DNA from: an uncultured Kineosporia sp. | GTDB lineage: Bacteria > Actinomycetota > Actinomycetes > Actinomycetales > Kineosporiaceae | Length of the DNA stretch: 35,092 nucleotides | Assembly (NCBI GenBank): GCA_937859855.1 | Contig: CALMAR010000145.1 | Coordinates: 1-35,092 of the forward strand | Reading direction: 5' to 3' | In this document: positions 16,773-24,439 of the stretch, in pieces | Layout of the letters: the number at the start of each line of letters is the position of its first letter | How positions within the stretch are numbered: the first letter of the stretch is position 1 | Notes under the pieces: generated by a model | The model's input: the letters and a program-made list of their open reading frames with translations, nothing else | What the model was told of the DNA's origin: nothing | The model's database searches: none | Position numbers and translations under genes: made by a program

Positions 16773-17329
16773 AGTGGCTCGTCAGCGTCGTCGTGGTTGT
16801 CGCCGTCCTACCCATCGTCCTCATCGGCGGCCTACTTACCGCCGGCGTAGCCGCCGATCAGCAGCCTGCATCGGCGAACCTCAGCTCCCGTGGTTCCGCG
16901 GATCCGTTCACCGGCCCCGACGGCTACTTCGACGACCCCACCAGCCGCGGCCGGATCACGAAGCGGATGCTGCACACCTACCAGCAGGTCCAGAAGGCCT
17001 TCGGCGGCTGGCCCTGGGGCGTGCACTGCTGGGACCCCCACACCTGGAACCCCACCTCCGACCACCCCAAAGGCCGGGCCTGCGACTTCACCGTCGGCAC
17101 CATCGGAAAATTCCCCGACAAGCACGACCGCGCCATCGGCTGGCGCCTCGCCCACTGGCTCCAAGCCAACGCCGCCTGGCTCGGCATCAGCTACGTCATC
17201 TGGGGCGGCCACATCCGGAACCCCCGCTACGCCACTGCCGGCTGGCGCCCCTACAACGGCGCCGGCATCTACGACCCCCGCTCCCCCACCGGCGGCCACT
17301 ACGACCACGTGCATGTCAGCGTGTATTAG
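16769..17329 (+). CDS. Secreted M15-like peptidase-domain protein of conjugation module
   Basis: A 186-residue protein with an N-terminal membrane anchor or signal (residues 4-28 hydrophobic: WLVSVVVVVAVLPIVLIGG). The outer domain carries SDHPKGRACDF and, at the C-terminus, HYDHVHVSVY, the metal-ligand pattern of M15/VanY-like and ARB_07466-like domains. Such domains occur in wall-active proteins near conjugation genes, where they may loosen peptidoglycan. The GTG overlaps the stop of the TraG fragment. Function as a peptidase is inferred from motifs only. The gene itself looks intact, although its upstream partner is truncated. Confidence 0.72.
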   Translation: MKWLVSVVVVVAVLPIVLIGGLLTAGVAADQQPASANLSSRGSADPFTGPDGYFDDPTSRGRITKRMLHTYQQVQKAFGGWPWGVHCWDPHTWNPTSDHPKGRACDFTVGTIGKFPDKHDRAIGWRLAHWLQANAAWLGISYVIWGGHIRNPRYATAGWRPYNGAGIYDPRSPTGGHYDHVHVSVY

Positions 17330-17391
17330 AACATTGCGAGCGACAAGCACGGCCTGACCAAGGCCAATCCTCGCAGCAGTACTGCGGATCT

Positions 17392-18638
17392 ATGCATGTC
17401 GATGGCTCGCCAAGTGCAAAGAAGACGACGACTCAGAGTGAGACCTGGGAAGATCAGGATGTGGATGATGACTGGATCCCCTTTGAGAGCCTCGCTCGGG
17501 CCGATCTCATCGTAGACCGCATCTACCAGGGTGGTGTCGCCGGCAACGCGAGCGACGATGCAATCGCTCGGCTGCTACCTGTAGGGAACCAGGGTGGCTT
17601 CCGGTACCAAGGCAGCGTCGACCGACGCTCCGTGCGCCTGGCTGTGCTCTTCACTACGGGCGGCGAGCCCGACTGGCCCGACCGCCTCGATGTGTATGCG
17701 GGCACGTTTACCTACTACGGAGACAACCGGAAGCCAGGTAGCGACCTGCACCGGACCAGCCGCCGGGGAAACGCACTCCTCCGCGACTCATTCGCCTGGA
17801 GCCGCGCAGACGCCGTGGCCCGCGCTCAGGTGCCGCCTTTCCTGCTCTTTGACAAGCCGTCACCAGGTCGGACAGTCCGCTCCGCGGATTGCTGGCACCC
17901 GGAACGCCTCGCTTCTCAACCGAGGAGGAGTTGGTGGCGGTCTGGCGGACCACACGAGGCGTCAGATTTCAGAATTACCAAGCGCACTTCACGGTGCTTG
18001 ACGTCGGCGTAGTCACCCGCGCGTGGCTTGATGAGATCCTCAGCGGAAACCCTCTTGGCGATCAATGCCCTCCGGTTTGGAAGCAGTGGATCAATAGCCG
18101 CTCCTATAAACCACTTCTGGCGCCCCCTACATTGACTATCCGCAGCCGCGAGCAGCAGTTGCCCAAGTTGGGGGATCTCAAGCTACTGAATGCTGTCTAC
18201 GATTTCTTCGCCGACAGCCCAACCCGTTTCGAGCATTTTGCCGCTGATCTATGGCGAAGTCATGAGACCCGCGTGGAGCGAGTTGATGTCACCCGCCCCT
18301 GGCGAGACGGTGGCCGCGATGCGGTTGGCGACTTCCTGATCGGACCACCGGCAGATCCTGTCGTCGTGGAGTTCGCACTGGAAGCCAAGTGCTACCGCCC
18401 TGGGGCCACCAGTGTCGGAGTGAAGGACATCAGCCGCCTCATCTCCCGACTGCGACACAGGCAACTCGGTGTCCTGATCACGACGTCGTTCGTCAACAGC
18501 CAGGCGTATAAGGAAGTGCGTGAAGACCGCCATCCCGTCGTGATCCTTGCTGGGCAAGATCTCGTCACGATGCTCAAAGACCTGGGGCTCGACAGCGTTA
18601 ACGTGATCAAGCAACATTTGGCCGCGACCTATGCATGA
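17392..18638 (+). pseudogene. AspBHI-like modification-dependent endonuclease, frameshifted
   Basis: Two frames together encode a protein like the AspBHI family: an SRA-like N-terminal domain that reads modified cytosine and a C-terminal Mrr-type PD-(D/E)xK nuclease. Frame one (17392-17880) has WPDRLDVYAGTFTYYGDNR and ARAQVPPFLLFD. The second frame (readable from about 17880 to 18638) continues with LLAPGTPRFSTEEELVAVW and RFQNYQAHFTVLD. The nuclease motif is DGGRDAVG near 18310 and LEAK (18378-18389). One missing base near 17881 explains the break: restoring a T would turn CGC-TCC-GCG into CGC-TTC-CGC-GGA and join the frames. It is either a real pseudogene or a sequencing error. The family call is by motif memory. 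Confidence 0.75.
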
Positions 18639-18674
18639 GACCCAGCACCAAACCCGGGCCATGGACCACCACTC

Positions 18675-18981
18675 TTACAGAGCCAGGAAGATCTCGTCCG
18701 CGTGCCAGGTCATGAACTCACGGTTGGGCTGGTCGGCCTTGCGCACCGGGACGACGATGGGCTGGCCCGAGTCAGCTCGCTGGTAGAAACTCGTCGCCGT
18801 TGGCCCCACTTGGGATGAACGGACAGGTAGCCCCAATCGAAGAGAGTATGCACGTCAGAGCGCAGGAACATTCCGTGGTCGACGCGGTTCTCACCCCGGG
18901 CGTCACCGGGCGTATGTGAGCAGCCTGCAGGACAGGGGCGCCGGTCGCCGCGCGGCGGCGACCGTAGGCTTCCTGAGCCAT
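18675..18981 (-). pseudogene. HNH endonuclease remnant with several frameshifts
   Basis: Three reading frames in turn give pieces of a restriction-type HNH protein. The first (from 18981) has YGRRRAATGAPVLQAAHIRP. The second has ENRVDHGMFLRSDVHTLFDWGY, the HNH core. The third has FYQRADSGQPIVVP and finishes REFMTWHADEIFLAL followed by TAA at 18675-18677. The order and spacing match HNH proteins of the type whose core is AAHIRP--N-LLLRSD-H-LFD-GY. The usual Cys in GRRCAVTG reads Arg. At least two frameshifts are required, so this is clearly decayed. It faces the AspBHI-like gene tail to tail. Confidence 0.78.
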
Positions 18982-19118
18982 GACTGCCTCCATAGGTAGG
19001 TCCGCCACCTTGACGTGTGATGCGGCTAGGGTTTGGTCCGCAGGTGGGCCAGCGAGGGTCGCGGAGGTACAGCGTCAGTCGTTGACCGAGGCGAACGTCA
19101 GTCGAGTCGGGAGTCGGA

Positions 19119-20141
19119 ATGGCGTTGCCCAAGATCGTAAGCCTATTTTCGGGAGCCGGTGGCCTCGACCTCGGATTTCATCGCTCGGGCTTTCGGTTGA
19201 CGTTCGCCGTCGACCTCTCCGCGTCTGCAATCCAGACTCATTCTCGCAATTTCAAAAACGCGGTCTCGGTCACCGCCGACCTGGAAGAACTTGGCCCTGA
19301 AGGCGTCCTGAAGTATTTAGAGGGAGTGCTGGAAAAGGGCGAGTCCATCGGCGTCATTGGCGGACCGCCGTGTCAAGGATTTTCCAGGGCCAACACTCAG
19401 TCTGCCGCAAACGATCCGCGCAACCGACTACCTCTACTCTATCTTAAAATCGTTGAAGCGCTTCAAGCTAAGTACCAAGTCGAATTCGTTCTATTTGAGA
19501 ACGTCTTGGGAATTCGCGACCCAAAGCATAACGCTATCTTTCGTGGCATTCTCGCAAAGTTCCGCCAGATCGGACTCATCCCGGACGTTAGTGAATACTC
19601 TGCATTGGACTACGGTGTGGCCCAGAAGCGCAATCGCGTAATTATTTCCGGTTTCCGCGATGAAAGGGTTGCCCTGAACTTCAAGCCCAAGAAGATCGCA
19701 ACATCTGACCTCACCGTGCGCTCCGTCATCGGATCGCTTCCCCCTCCCGCCTATTACGCTCGCGGACTCGACAAGTCCGCGATACCGCATCACGAGAACC
19801 ACTGGACAATGAGGCCAGTATCCCAGAGGTTTTCACGCTCTATTGACGGCGATCGTGCTAGGCGGAGTTTCCGCCGCCTCGAGTGGGACAAGCCAAGTCC
19901 GACAGTTGCGTACGGTCATCGTGAGATGCATGTCCACCCTGAGGGTCATCGTCGGCTCAGCATCTATGAGGCAATGCTTCTTCAAGGTTTTCCGAGTGAG
20001 TTCGTCCTAGAGGGATCGCTGTCGTCCCAAGTGGAGCAGGTCTCCAATGCCGTTCCGCCCCCGCTGGCACAGTCCCTTGCATTGGCAATAAAATCAGCTA
20101 TGCGCAAGGCAAATCATCTCTCAGCAAGGACGAGACGCTGA
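19119..20141 (+). CDS. drmMII: DNA cytosine-C5 methyltransferase (DrmMII-like)
   Basis: A 340-residue C5-cytosine methyltransferase. Motif I is SLFSGAGGLDLGF, motif IV GGPPCQGFS with catalytic Cys85, motif VI ENV, motif VIII QKRNRVI, and motif X VSNAVPPPLAQSLA. The target-recognition region between VIII and IX is short. GGGAG precedes the ATG at 19119. It is the first gene of the defence locus and would mark host DNA so that the downstream machinery spares it, as DrmMII does in class 2 DISARM. Its codons are visibly AT-richer than those of the flanking genes, which suggests a separate origin. Recognition site unknown. Assignment to DISARM rests on the neighbours; the methyltransferase family itself is certain. 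Confidence 0.92.
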   Translation: MALPKIVSLFSGAGGLDLGFHRSGFRLTFAVDLSASAIQTHSRNFKNAVSVTADLEELGPEGVLKYLEGVLEKGESIGVIGGPPCQGFSRANTQSAANDPRNRLPLLYLKIVEALQAKYQVEFVLFENVLGIRDPKHNAIFRGILAKFRQIGLIPDVSEYSALDYGVAQKRNRVIISGFRDERVALNFKPKKIATSDLTVRSVIGSLPPPAYYARGLDKSAIPHHENHWTMRPVSQRFSRSIDGDRARRSFRRLEWDKPSPTVAYGHREMHVHPEGHRRLSIYEAMLLQGFPSEFVLEGSLSSQVEQVSNAVPPPLAQSLALAIKSAMRKANHLSARTRR

Positions 20142-20256
20142 CCGCGTAGGCGTCCATGGAGGCCTCGTCAGCCCGTGTCTGGGCACTGATCACGACAAGA
20201 CGCCTACTTCGGTCGGCGGCGTTCTCTAGAGTCCCTCTTGAGATGGGACTTGTTGG
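20142..20256. promoter_or_regulatory. Gap in defence locus with 9-bp inverted repeat
   Basis: GTAGGCGTC at 20146-20154 is repeated as its exact complement GACGCCTAC at 20199-20207, 44 bases apart. This is the only sizeable gap in the locus, between the methyltransferase and the effector genes. It may be an operator or a leader hairpin that separates methyltransferase expression from the rest. Confidence 0.35.
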
Positions 20257-21219
20257 ATGCGCAAAGGCGAGCGGCCAGTGACCGCAAAGGTGAACCGTCC
20301 ACGTGTAGTCCTCGGGCTTGCCGACCGACCCACCGAGCCGCTGGCGACGGCTCCGTGGATCGGGGCGTTTGTGGGCCTTGGGTCGCTACTCCGGCGCTAC
20401 GTGTCGAAGCTCGAGGGTCGGCAACTGGTGCTCGCAGTCTCTGTTCCACGTCGTGACTACGCCGCCGCGCTGATCGGAACGGGCTGGATGCTTTCGAGTC
20501 CACCACCCAAGCTCGTCGAGCCGATCGACGTTTTTCGTTCTGCCGACAAATCGAAGTATTTGCGCGCGGTCACGGACAGACTCATCGTTACGGGCGCCTT
20601 TTCCAGACTAGACGAGAACGAGCGTGATCCCCGCGTCCTTACCGGCGGAAAATTGTTGCCAGTTGCGCGATACAAGGCTGTGGTTGAGCTTGGCAAAGAG
20701 ACACCCACAATCGCCGCTAACGTGCCAGCACCCGGATTCTTGGCCGAGTTCGCCGGGGCGGCCGCGACTTGGCTGGAACGGTTGGCGGCCCCGCCGATGG
20801 ATCTGACGCTCGTCGGAACTGCCAAGTGGCTAATGGAGGATCTCAACGCGGTGATCGGCAACGGCATCGACGGCCGAGACCAGGGCACGCCGCTGAGCAA
20901 CTACGTGCTGCCCTACGACAATCGTGCGGCAACGTGGTCGACACCGGTAGTCCCGCCGGCTCGCCTCGCCGAGGGGATGGCGTTGCCCGACTCGTGCAGG
21001 GTCGCAATCTTGGACCGCTATGGAGCGATCAAGTACCTGAATGACATAACGGTGCCGGTAGTGGTTTGCGTCGTTGATCGCTCCATCGCCGACGAGTCGG
21101 CGGCAGAAACAATCATCGAGGCGCGGCTCAGCAACAGTAGACCCTTGTCGGTGACGACAAATCTGCGCTGGGCGCCGCCTCGGGCCGTAGAAGCCCTGGC
21201 ATTCACGGTGGCGCTGTGA
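20257..21219 (+). CDS. Uncharacterised defence-locus protein (possible DrmE-like N part)
   Basis: A 320-residue protein that I do not recognise. It has no signal peptide or membrane segment. The N-terminal third is rich in strand-helix alternation around LVLAVSVPRRDYAAALIGTG; the C-terminal part has CRVAILDRYGAIKYLNDI and PVVVCVVDRSI, which look like two buried beta strands of a Rossmann-like or helicase-like fold without a Walker loop. The stop overlaps the next GTG as GTGA, so it is co-translated with the 510-residue protein. Class 2 DISARM carries a protein, DrmE, at this place in the order; this gene and the next might together correspond to it, but that is inference from context, not motif evidence. 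Confidence 0.7.
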   Translation: MRKGERPVTAKVNRPRVVLGLADRPTEPLATAPWIGAFVGLGSLLRRYVSKLEGRQLVLAVSVPRRDYAAALIGTGWMLSSPPPKLVEPIDVFRSADKSKYLRAVTDRLIVTGAFSRLDENERDPRVLTGGKLLPVARYKAVVELGKETPTIAANVPAPGFLAEFAGAAATWLERLAAPPMDLTLVGTAKWLMEDLNAVIGNGIDGRDQGTPLSNYVLPYDNRAATWSTPVVPPARLAEGMALPDSCRVAILDRYGAIKYLNDITVPVVVCVVDRSIADESAAETIIEARLSNSRPLSVTTNLRWAPPRAVEALAFTVAL

Positions 21220-22748
21220 GCCGGATCGGCGAGGTCATCGCCCGATACGATGCCGCTCAGGCTGTGGCCGAGCACGGTGTTTCAGTCATAGCGGTGGGCG
21301 ATCCTGGAGGTGCCCTGCTCAACGCGGCTATCAGACGGACGCTGTTTACGCTTGGCTCCGAACGGAGCGACGTCTGGACCAGCTTGCTTCAGCCTGCAAA
21401 CGCGCTGCGCTGGCGCCGGATGACCCAGCCCCAGCCGAACTCTTACCAGCCGGCGCAGACACAGATTGCCGAAGAGGTCCTGCGGCAGGCGAAGCGCCTG
21501 CGGCACTTCGTGGACAACCAGTCGCTACTTGATCTCATTGTCACCGCCACGACGGCCGTAGGAGAGACCGACTCCCCGGTTGGGACAGTGCTGCTTGACT
21601 CGATTCGGGAAGTAGGCGCAGGCAGCTGCGTCGTTGTGGCGAGTAAAGAATCGGCGAGAATGGGTATCCAGCACTGGCTCGACGCGTCAGCCGATGAAGT
21701 GCGGCCTACAGTGCTGCTCCCGAGTGCTCTTGGTGACTTGCCTGCGACTTATGAACAGAGTTACGTCGTGGCTCCGCCGGCGTTCGTATCGTCCTCGCTG
21801 GTGACGGCCCCTGCGACGCCTGAGGTTACGTTCGTTGTACCCGCATGGTTCGCCAATACAGCGGTGCCGAGCTACAGCCTGGGACCACATGCAGACGGCC
21901 GAATCATGATTAGGACGACGGTGCACCGGATTGGAGACGTCGCTGAGCCCGTCGACGCGGTGCCTGAAGACACAGAGGTGGAGGACGTCTACTTCCCACA
22001 GCCCGTCTGGGGTGATCGGTCTTCCGATTACCGGCAACCAGCAAGTGACGAAGTTGAAGCATGGAAGGTATTCATCGGCGGTGGCCTCGCGCTATGGCTG
22101 GATGACGGCGGCGACCGGATTCGTTCGCTTGACCCGCGCCAGCCCGAGGGTGACCGAGTCGGCTACGAGGCAGTCTCTGACGTCGTTCCGGGAATCTACT
22201 TGGTGCTACGCGAAGGCGAAACAGAACGGGGTGCCATGCTTGAGCAAGCGCTTCATGGACTCGGCTATCGCGCCGACACCATCCTTACCACCCAGGAACG
22301 GTGGAAGCGCACGCTCCAGCAGCGGCTGCTCCGAGTGGGTGCCCGGCGTGCCGCCGACGAGCTATTGGCTCGCGGCGTGCGGTCGGCCGGCCAAGTCCGC
22401 GCTTGGGCTGATCCGCGCCTCATCTGTCCCCAGCGAGATGCCGACTTCGCCGCGCTGTTGGAGTGGCTCGGCGAGCCCTCGCAGCCGACGTACAGCAATG
22501 CAATCACATTGCGGCGGGCTGTCTACAAAGCGAGCGCGGAACTCCGCAGGGAGCTGGAGTCCGCCGTCGCCCAGGCTGACCTGCGAGCGCTCGAGCAGGA
22601 CGGGATTGTGCACCTTGACGTACCCCGCGAGGGTTTTCGAGGCATGATTGCTGCCCGCGTGCTCGCACGGTCACCGTTCACAGAGATTGTACCGCGCCAC
22701 CAAGTTCGGCTGCCGTACATGGATGGGAGTGCTCAGTGGCTCGATTGA
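21216..22748 (+). CDS. Uncharacterised defence-locus protein (possible DrmE-like C part)
   Basis: A 510-residue soluble protein without a motif I can name. No Walker A, no PD-(D/E)xK and no PLD HxK motif is visible. A beta-rich block near residues 288-345 (GGGLALWLDD, then VPGIYLVLREGE) is followed by a helical, basic region (about 355-500) with repeated Arg and Leu spacing, including a segment RAADELLARGVRSAGQVRAWA that resembles a small helical DNA-binding repeat. It is coupled upstream by GTGA and overlaps the NERD-helicase gene by 13 bases. Its strict coupling on both sides indicates a subunit of the same machine. DrmE is a candidate identity only by position. Confidence 0.7.
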   Translation: MSRIGEVIARYDAAQAVAEHGVSVIAVGDPGGALLNAAIRRTLFTLGSERSDVWTSLLQPANALRWRRMTQPQPNSYQPAQTQIAEEVLRQAKRLRHFVDNQSLLDLIVTATTAVGETDSPVGTVLLDSIREVGAGSCVVVASKESARMGIQHWLDASADEVRPTVLLPSALGDLPATYEQSYVVAPPAFVSSSLVTAPATPEVTFVVPAWFANTAVPSYSLGPHADGRIMIRTTVHRIGDVAEPVDAVPEDTEVEDVYFPQPVWGDRSSDYRQPASDEVEAWKVFIGGGLALWLDDGGDRIRSLDPRQPEGDRVGYEAVSDVVPGIYLVLREGETERGAMLEQALHGLGYRADTILTTQERWKRTLQQRLLRVGARRAADELLARGVRSAGQVRAWADPRLICPQRDADFAALLEWLGEPSQPTYSNAITLRRAVYKASAELRRELESAVAQADLRALEQDGIVHLDVPREGFRGMIAARVLARSPFTEIVPRHQVRLPYMDGSAQWLD

Positions 22749-24439
22749 TGCCACCGTTTTTCCCACAAGCCTCTCCCCCCGGCGAGCGATCCATCTACCG
22801 GGCGCTTGCCAGCAGCACCGGTGTTGACGACTGGATTGTGCTGCACTCCCTCAACATCGCAGAGCATGTAAGAAACCCCGAAGGTGAAGCGGACTTCGTA
22901 GTGATCGCGCCCGGGCTAGGCCTGTTGGTCATTGAGGTAAAGTCGCACGAACAGATCGACTTTCGCGATGGCGCCTGGTACTTGGGTCATCACCCGCCGA
23001 CCACGCGCGGTCCTTTCAAGCAGGCCAGCGAAGCCATGCACTCAATCCGTAAGGATCTACTCCGACGGAAGTTCGATCTACGCTCACTGCCGACCCTTAG
23101 TGCTGTCTGGTTCACAGCAGTCCGCGCTCGAACGATGTTGGCGCCATCGCCAGAGTGGTCCACCTGGCAAGTACTCGATTCGGAGGACCTGAAACAAGAC
23201 CCCGTTGGAGCGATCCGGCGTGCCTTCACGGGAGGCATCGCACATCTTGATGAGACATTCGCCGGTTTCTCGTACGGGGGCGTTCGACCCGACTATGCGA
23301 CTGCCAAGAGGATCGCCATTTCCCTCCGGCCCAACTTCGAATTGGGAGTGGTAGCAGGCGACATGCGATCGGCGCGTGAGCATCAACTGGTGCGCTTCGT
23401 CGAGGAGCAGTACGACGCGCTCGACGCTATGGCAGACAACATGGCGGTGCTCTTCACCGGCCCTGCCGGGTCAGGGAAGACCTTCCTGGCCATGGAAGCG
23501 GTCCGCCGAGAGCTCGCGATGGGCCATCATGGTCGCCTCGTCTGCTTCAACAGGCTGCTTGGTAGACGTCTTGCGAGCGACATGCCGGACGATCCTCTGC
23601 TCCGTGTCGGGACATTCCACCGTCAACTGCTGGCTCTAACGGGGTTGCATGCACCAAGCGATGCCAGCGACAACTTCTGGCGTTGCGAACTGCCGGAGCG
23701 GGCACTCGGAGTGCTCATAGAATCGGCAGACGATCCTGCCGATTTTCTGGTCATCGACGAGATTCAAGACTTACTCACGGAGCCATACCTCGACGTCCTG
23801 GATTTGATGGTCAAGGGTGGCCTAAAGTCTGGTCGGGTCCTGCTATTTGGCGACTTCGAACGTCAGGCGATCTTCGATGATGGGCGGGGACGTGAATTGC
23901 TCAGAGCGTGCGTACCACACTTGCCATCGCATCGCTTGAGGATGAACTGTCGTAATTTGCCACGAATTGGGTACAGCGTTAACGTCTTCAGCGGTCTGAC
24001 CCCCGGGTACCACAAGTTTCGCCGTGACGACGACGGCATGAACCCCGTCTGGCTGAAATATTCGCGTGGCAGCGACCAATCACATCAGTTGCGCGAGGCC
24101 GTCCAAGCGCTCCGCGACGACGGCTTCGACTTGGCCGAGATCGTTGTCTTGAGCCCACTAGCGCGGAACTCGACTGTGACAATGACCAGCGATTCGTGGC
24201 TGAAGGGGCTACTTGAGGCTGCCGACGGACGGACGCCCAGGAAAGGAAGACTCCGCTACGCCACGATCCAAGCCTTTAAGGGATTGGAAGCTCCGGCCGT
24301 GATCGTGACGGATCTCGACCGTGACCTAGTGCCTAACTTTGAGTCGGTCCTATACGTAGGGCTGACTAGGGCAACCGATCGGCTATTCGGAGTAGTCGAA
24401 GAGACCACGGGCCTAGCCAGCGTGAAAGGGACATTATGA
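22736..24439 (+). CDS. NERD nuclease domain fused to UvrD/Rep-type SF1 helicase
   Basis: A 567-residue two-domain protein. Residues about 16-160 are a NERD domain, a PD-(D/E)xK nuclease relative, with Glu17, Asp53, Glu67 and Lys69 in the pattern GE...EAD...IEVK, so the catalytic set looks intact. From about 235 follows an SF1 helicase: Walker A GPAGSGKT (242-249), Walker B FLVIDEIQD, motif III LLFGDFERQ, motif V TIQAFKGLEAPAVIV and motif VI YVGLTRATDR. The GTG at 22736 has GGGAG upstream; an ATG at 22748 overlapping the previous stop is an alternative. It ends in ATGA overlap with the DrmA-like gene. Role inferred: unwinding and cutting of invading DNA, perhaps in place of DrmC. Confidence 0.88.
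   Translation: MARLMPPFFPQASPPGERSIYRALASSTGVDDWIVLHSLNIAEHVRNPEGEADFVVIAPGLGLLVIEVKSHEQIDFRDGAWYLGHHPPTTRGPFKQASEAMHSIRKDLLRRKFDLRSLPTLSAVWFTAVRARTMLAPSPEWSTWQVLDSEDLKQDPVGAIRRAFTGGIAHLDETFAGFSYGGVRPDYATAKRIAISLRPNFELGVVAGDMRSAREHQLVRFVEEQYDALDAMADNMAVLFTGPAGSGKTFLAMEAVRRELAMGHHGRLVCFNRLLGRRLASDMPDDPLLRVGTFHRQLLALTGLHAPSDASDNFWRCELPERALGVLIESADDPADFLVIDEIQDLLTEPYLDVLDLMVKGGLKSGRVLLFGDFERQAIFDDGRGRELLRACVPHLPSHRLRMNCRNLPRIGYSVNVFSGLTPGYHKFRRDDDGMNPVWLKYSRGSDQSHQLREAVQALRDDGFDLAEIVVLSPLARNSTVTMTSDSWLKGLLEAADGRTPRKGRLRYATIQAFKGLEAPAVIVTDLDRDLVPNFESVLYVGLTRATDRLFGVVEETTGLASVKGTL

Noticed and set aside
16270..18012. One 580-residue fusion protein spanning the TraG fragment, peptidase-like gene and AspBHI-like N-terminus
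   Set aside because: Its first part is an Arg/Pro-rich shadow of the two real genes in other frames; only the portion after about 17392 is protein-like.
17892..18638. Stand-alone Mrr-type nuclease starting near 17889
   Set aside because: The start is a TTG without ribosome site and falls within a continuous family domain whose first half lies just upstream in another frame; a frameshifted single gene explains it better.
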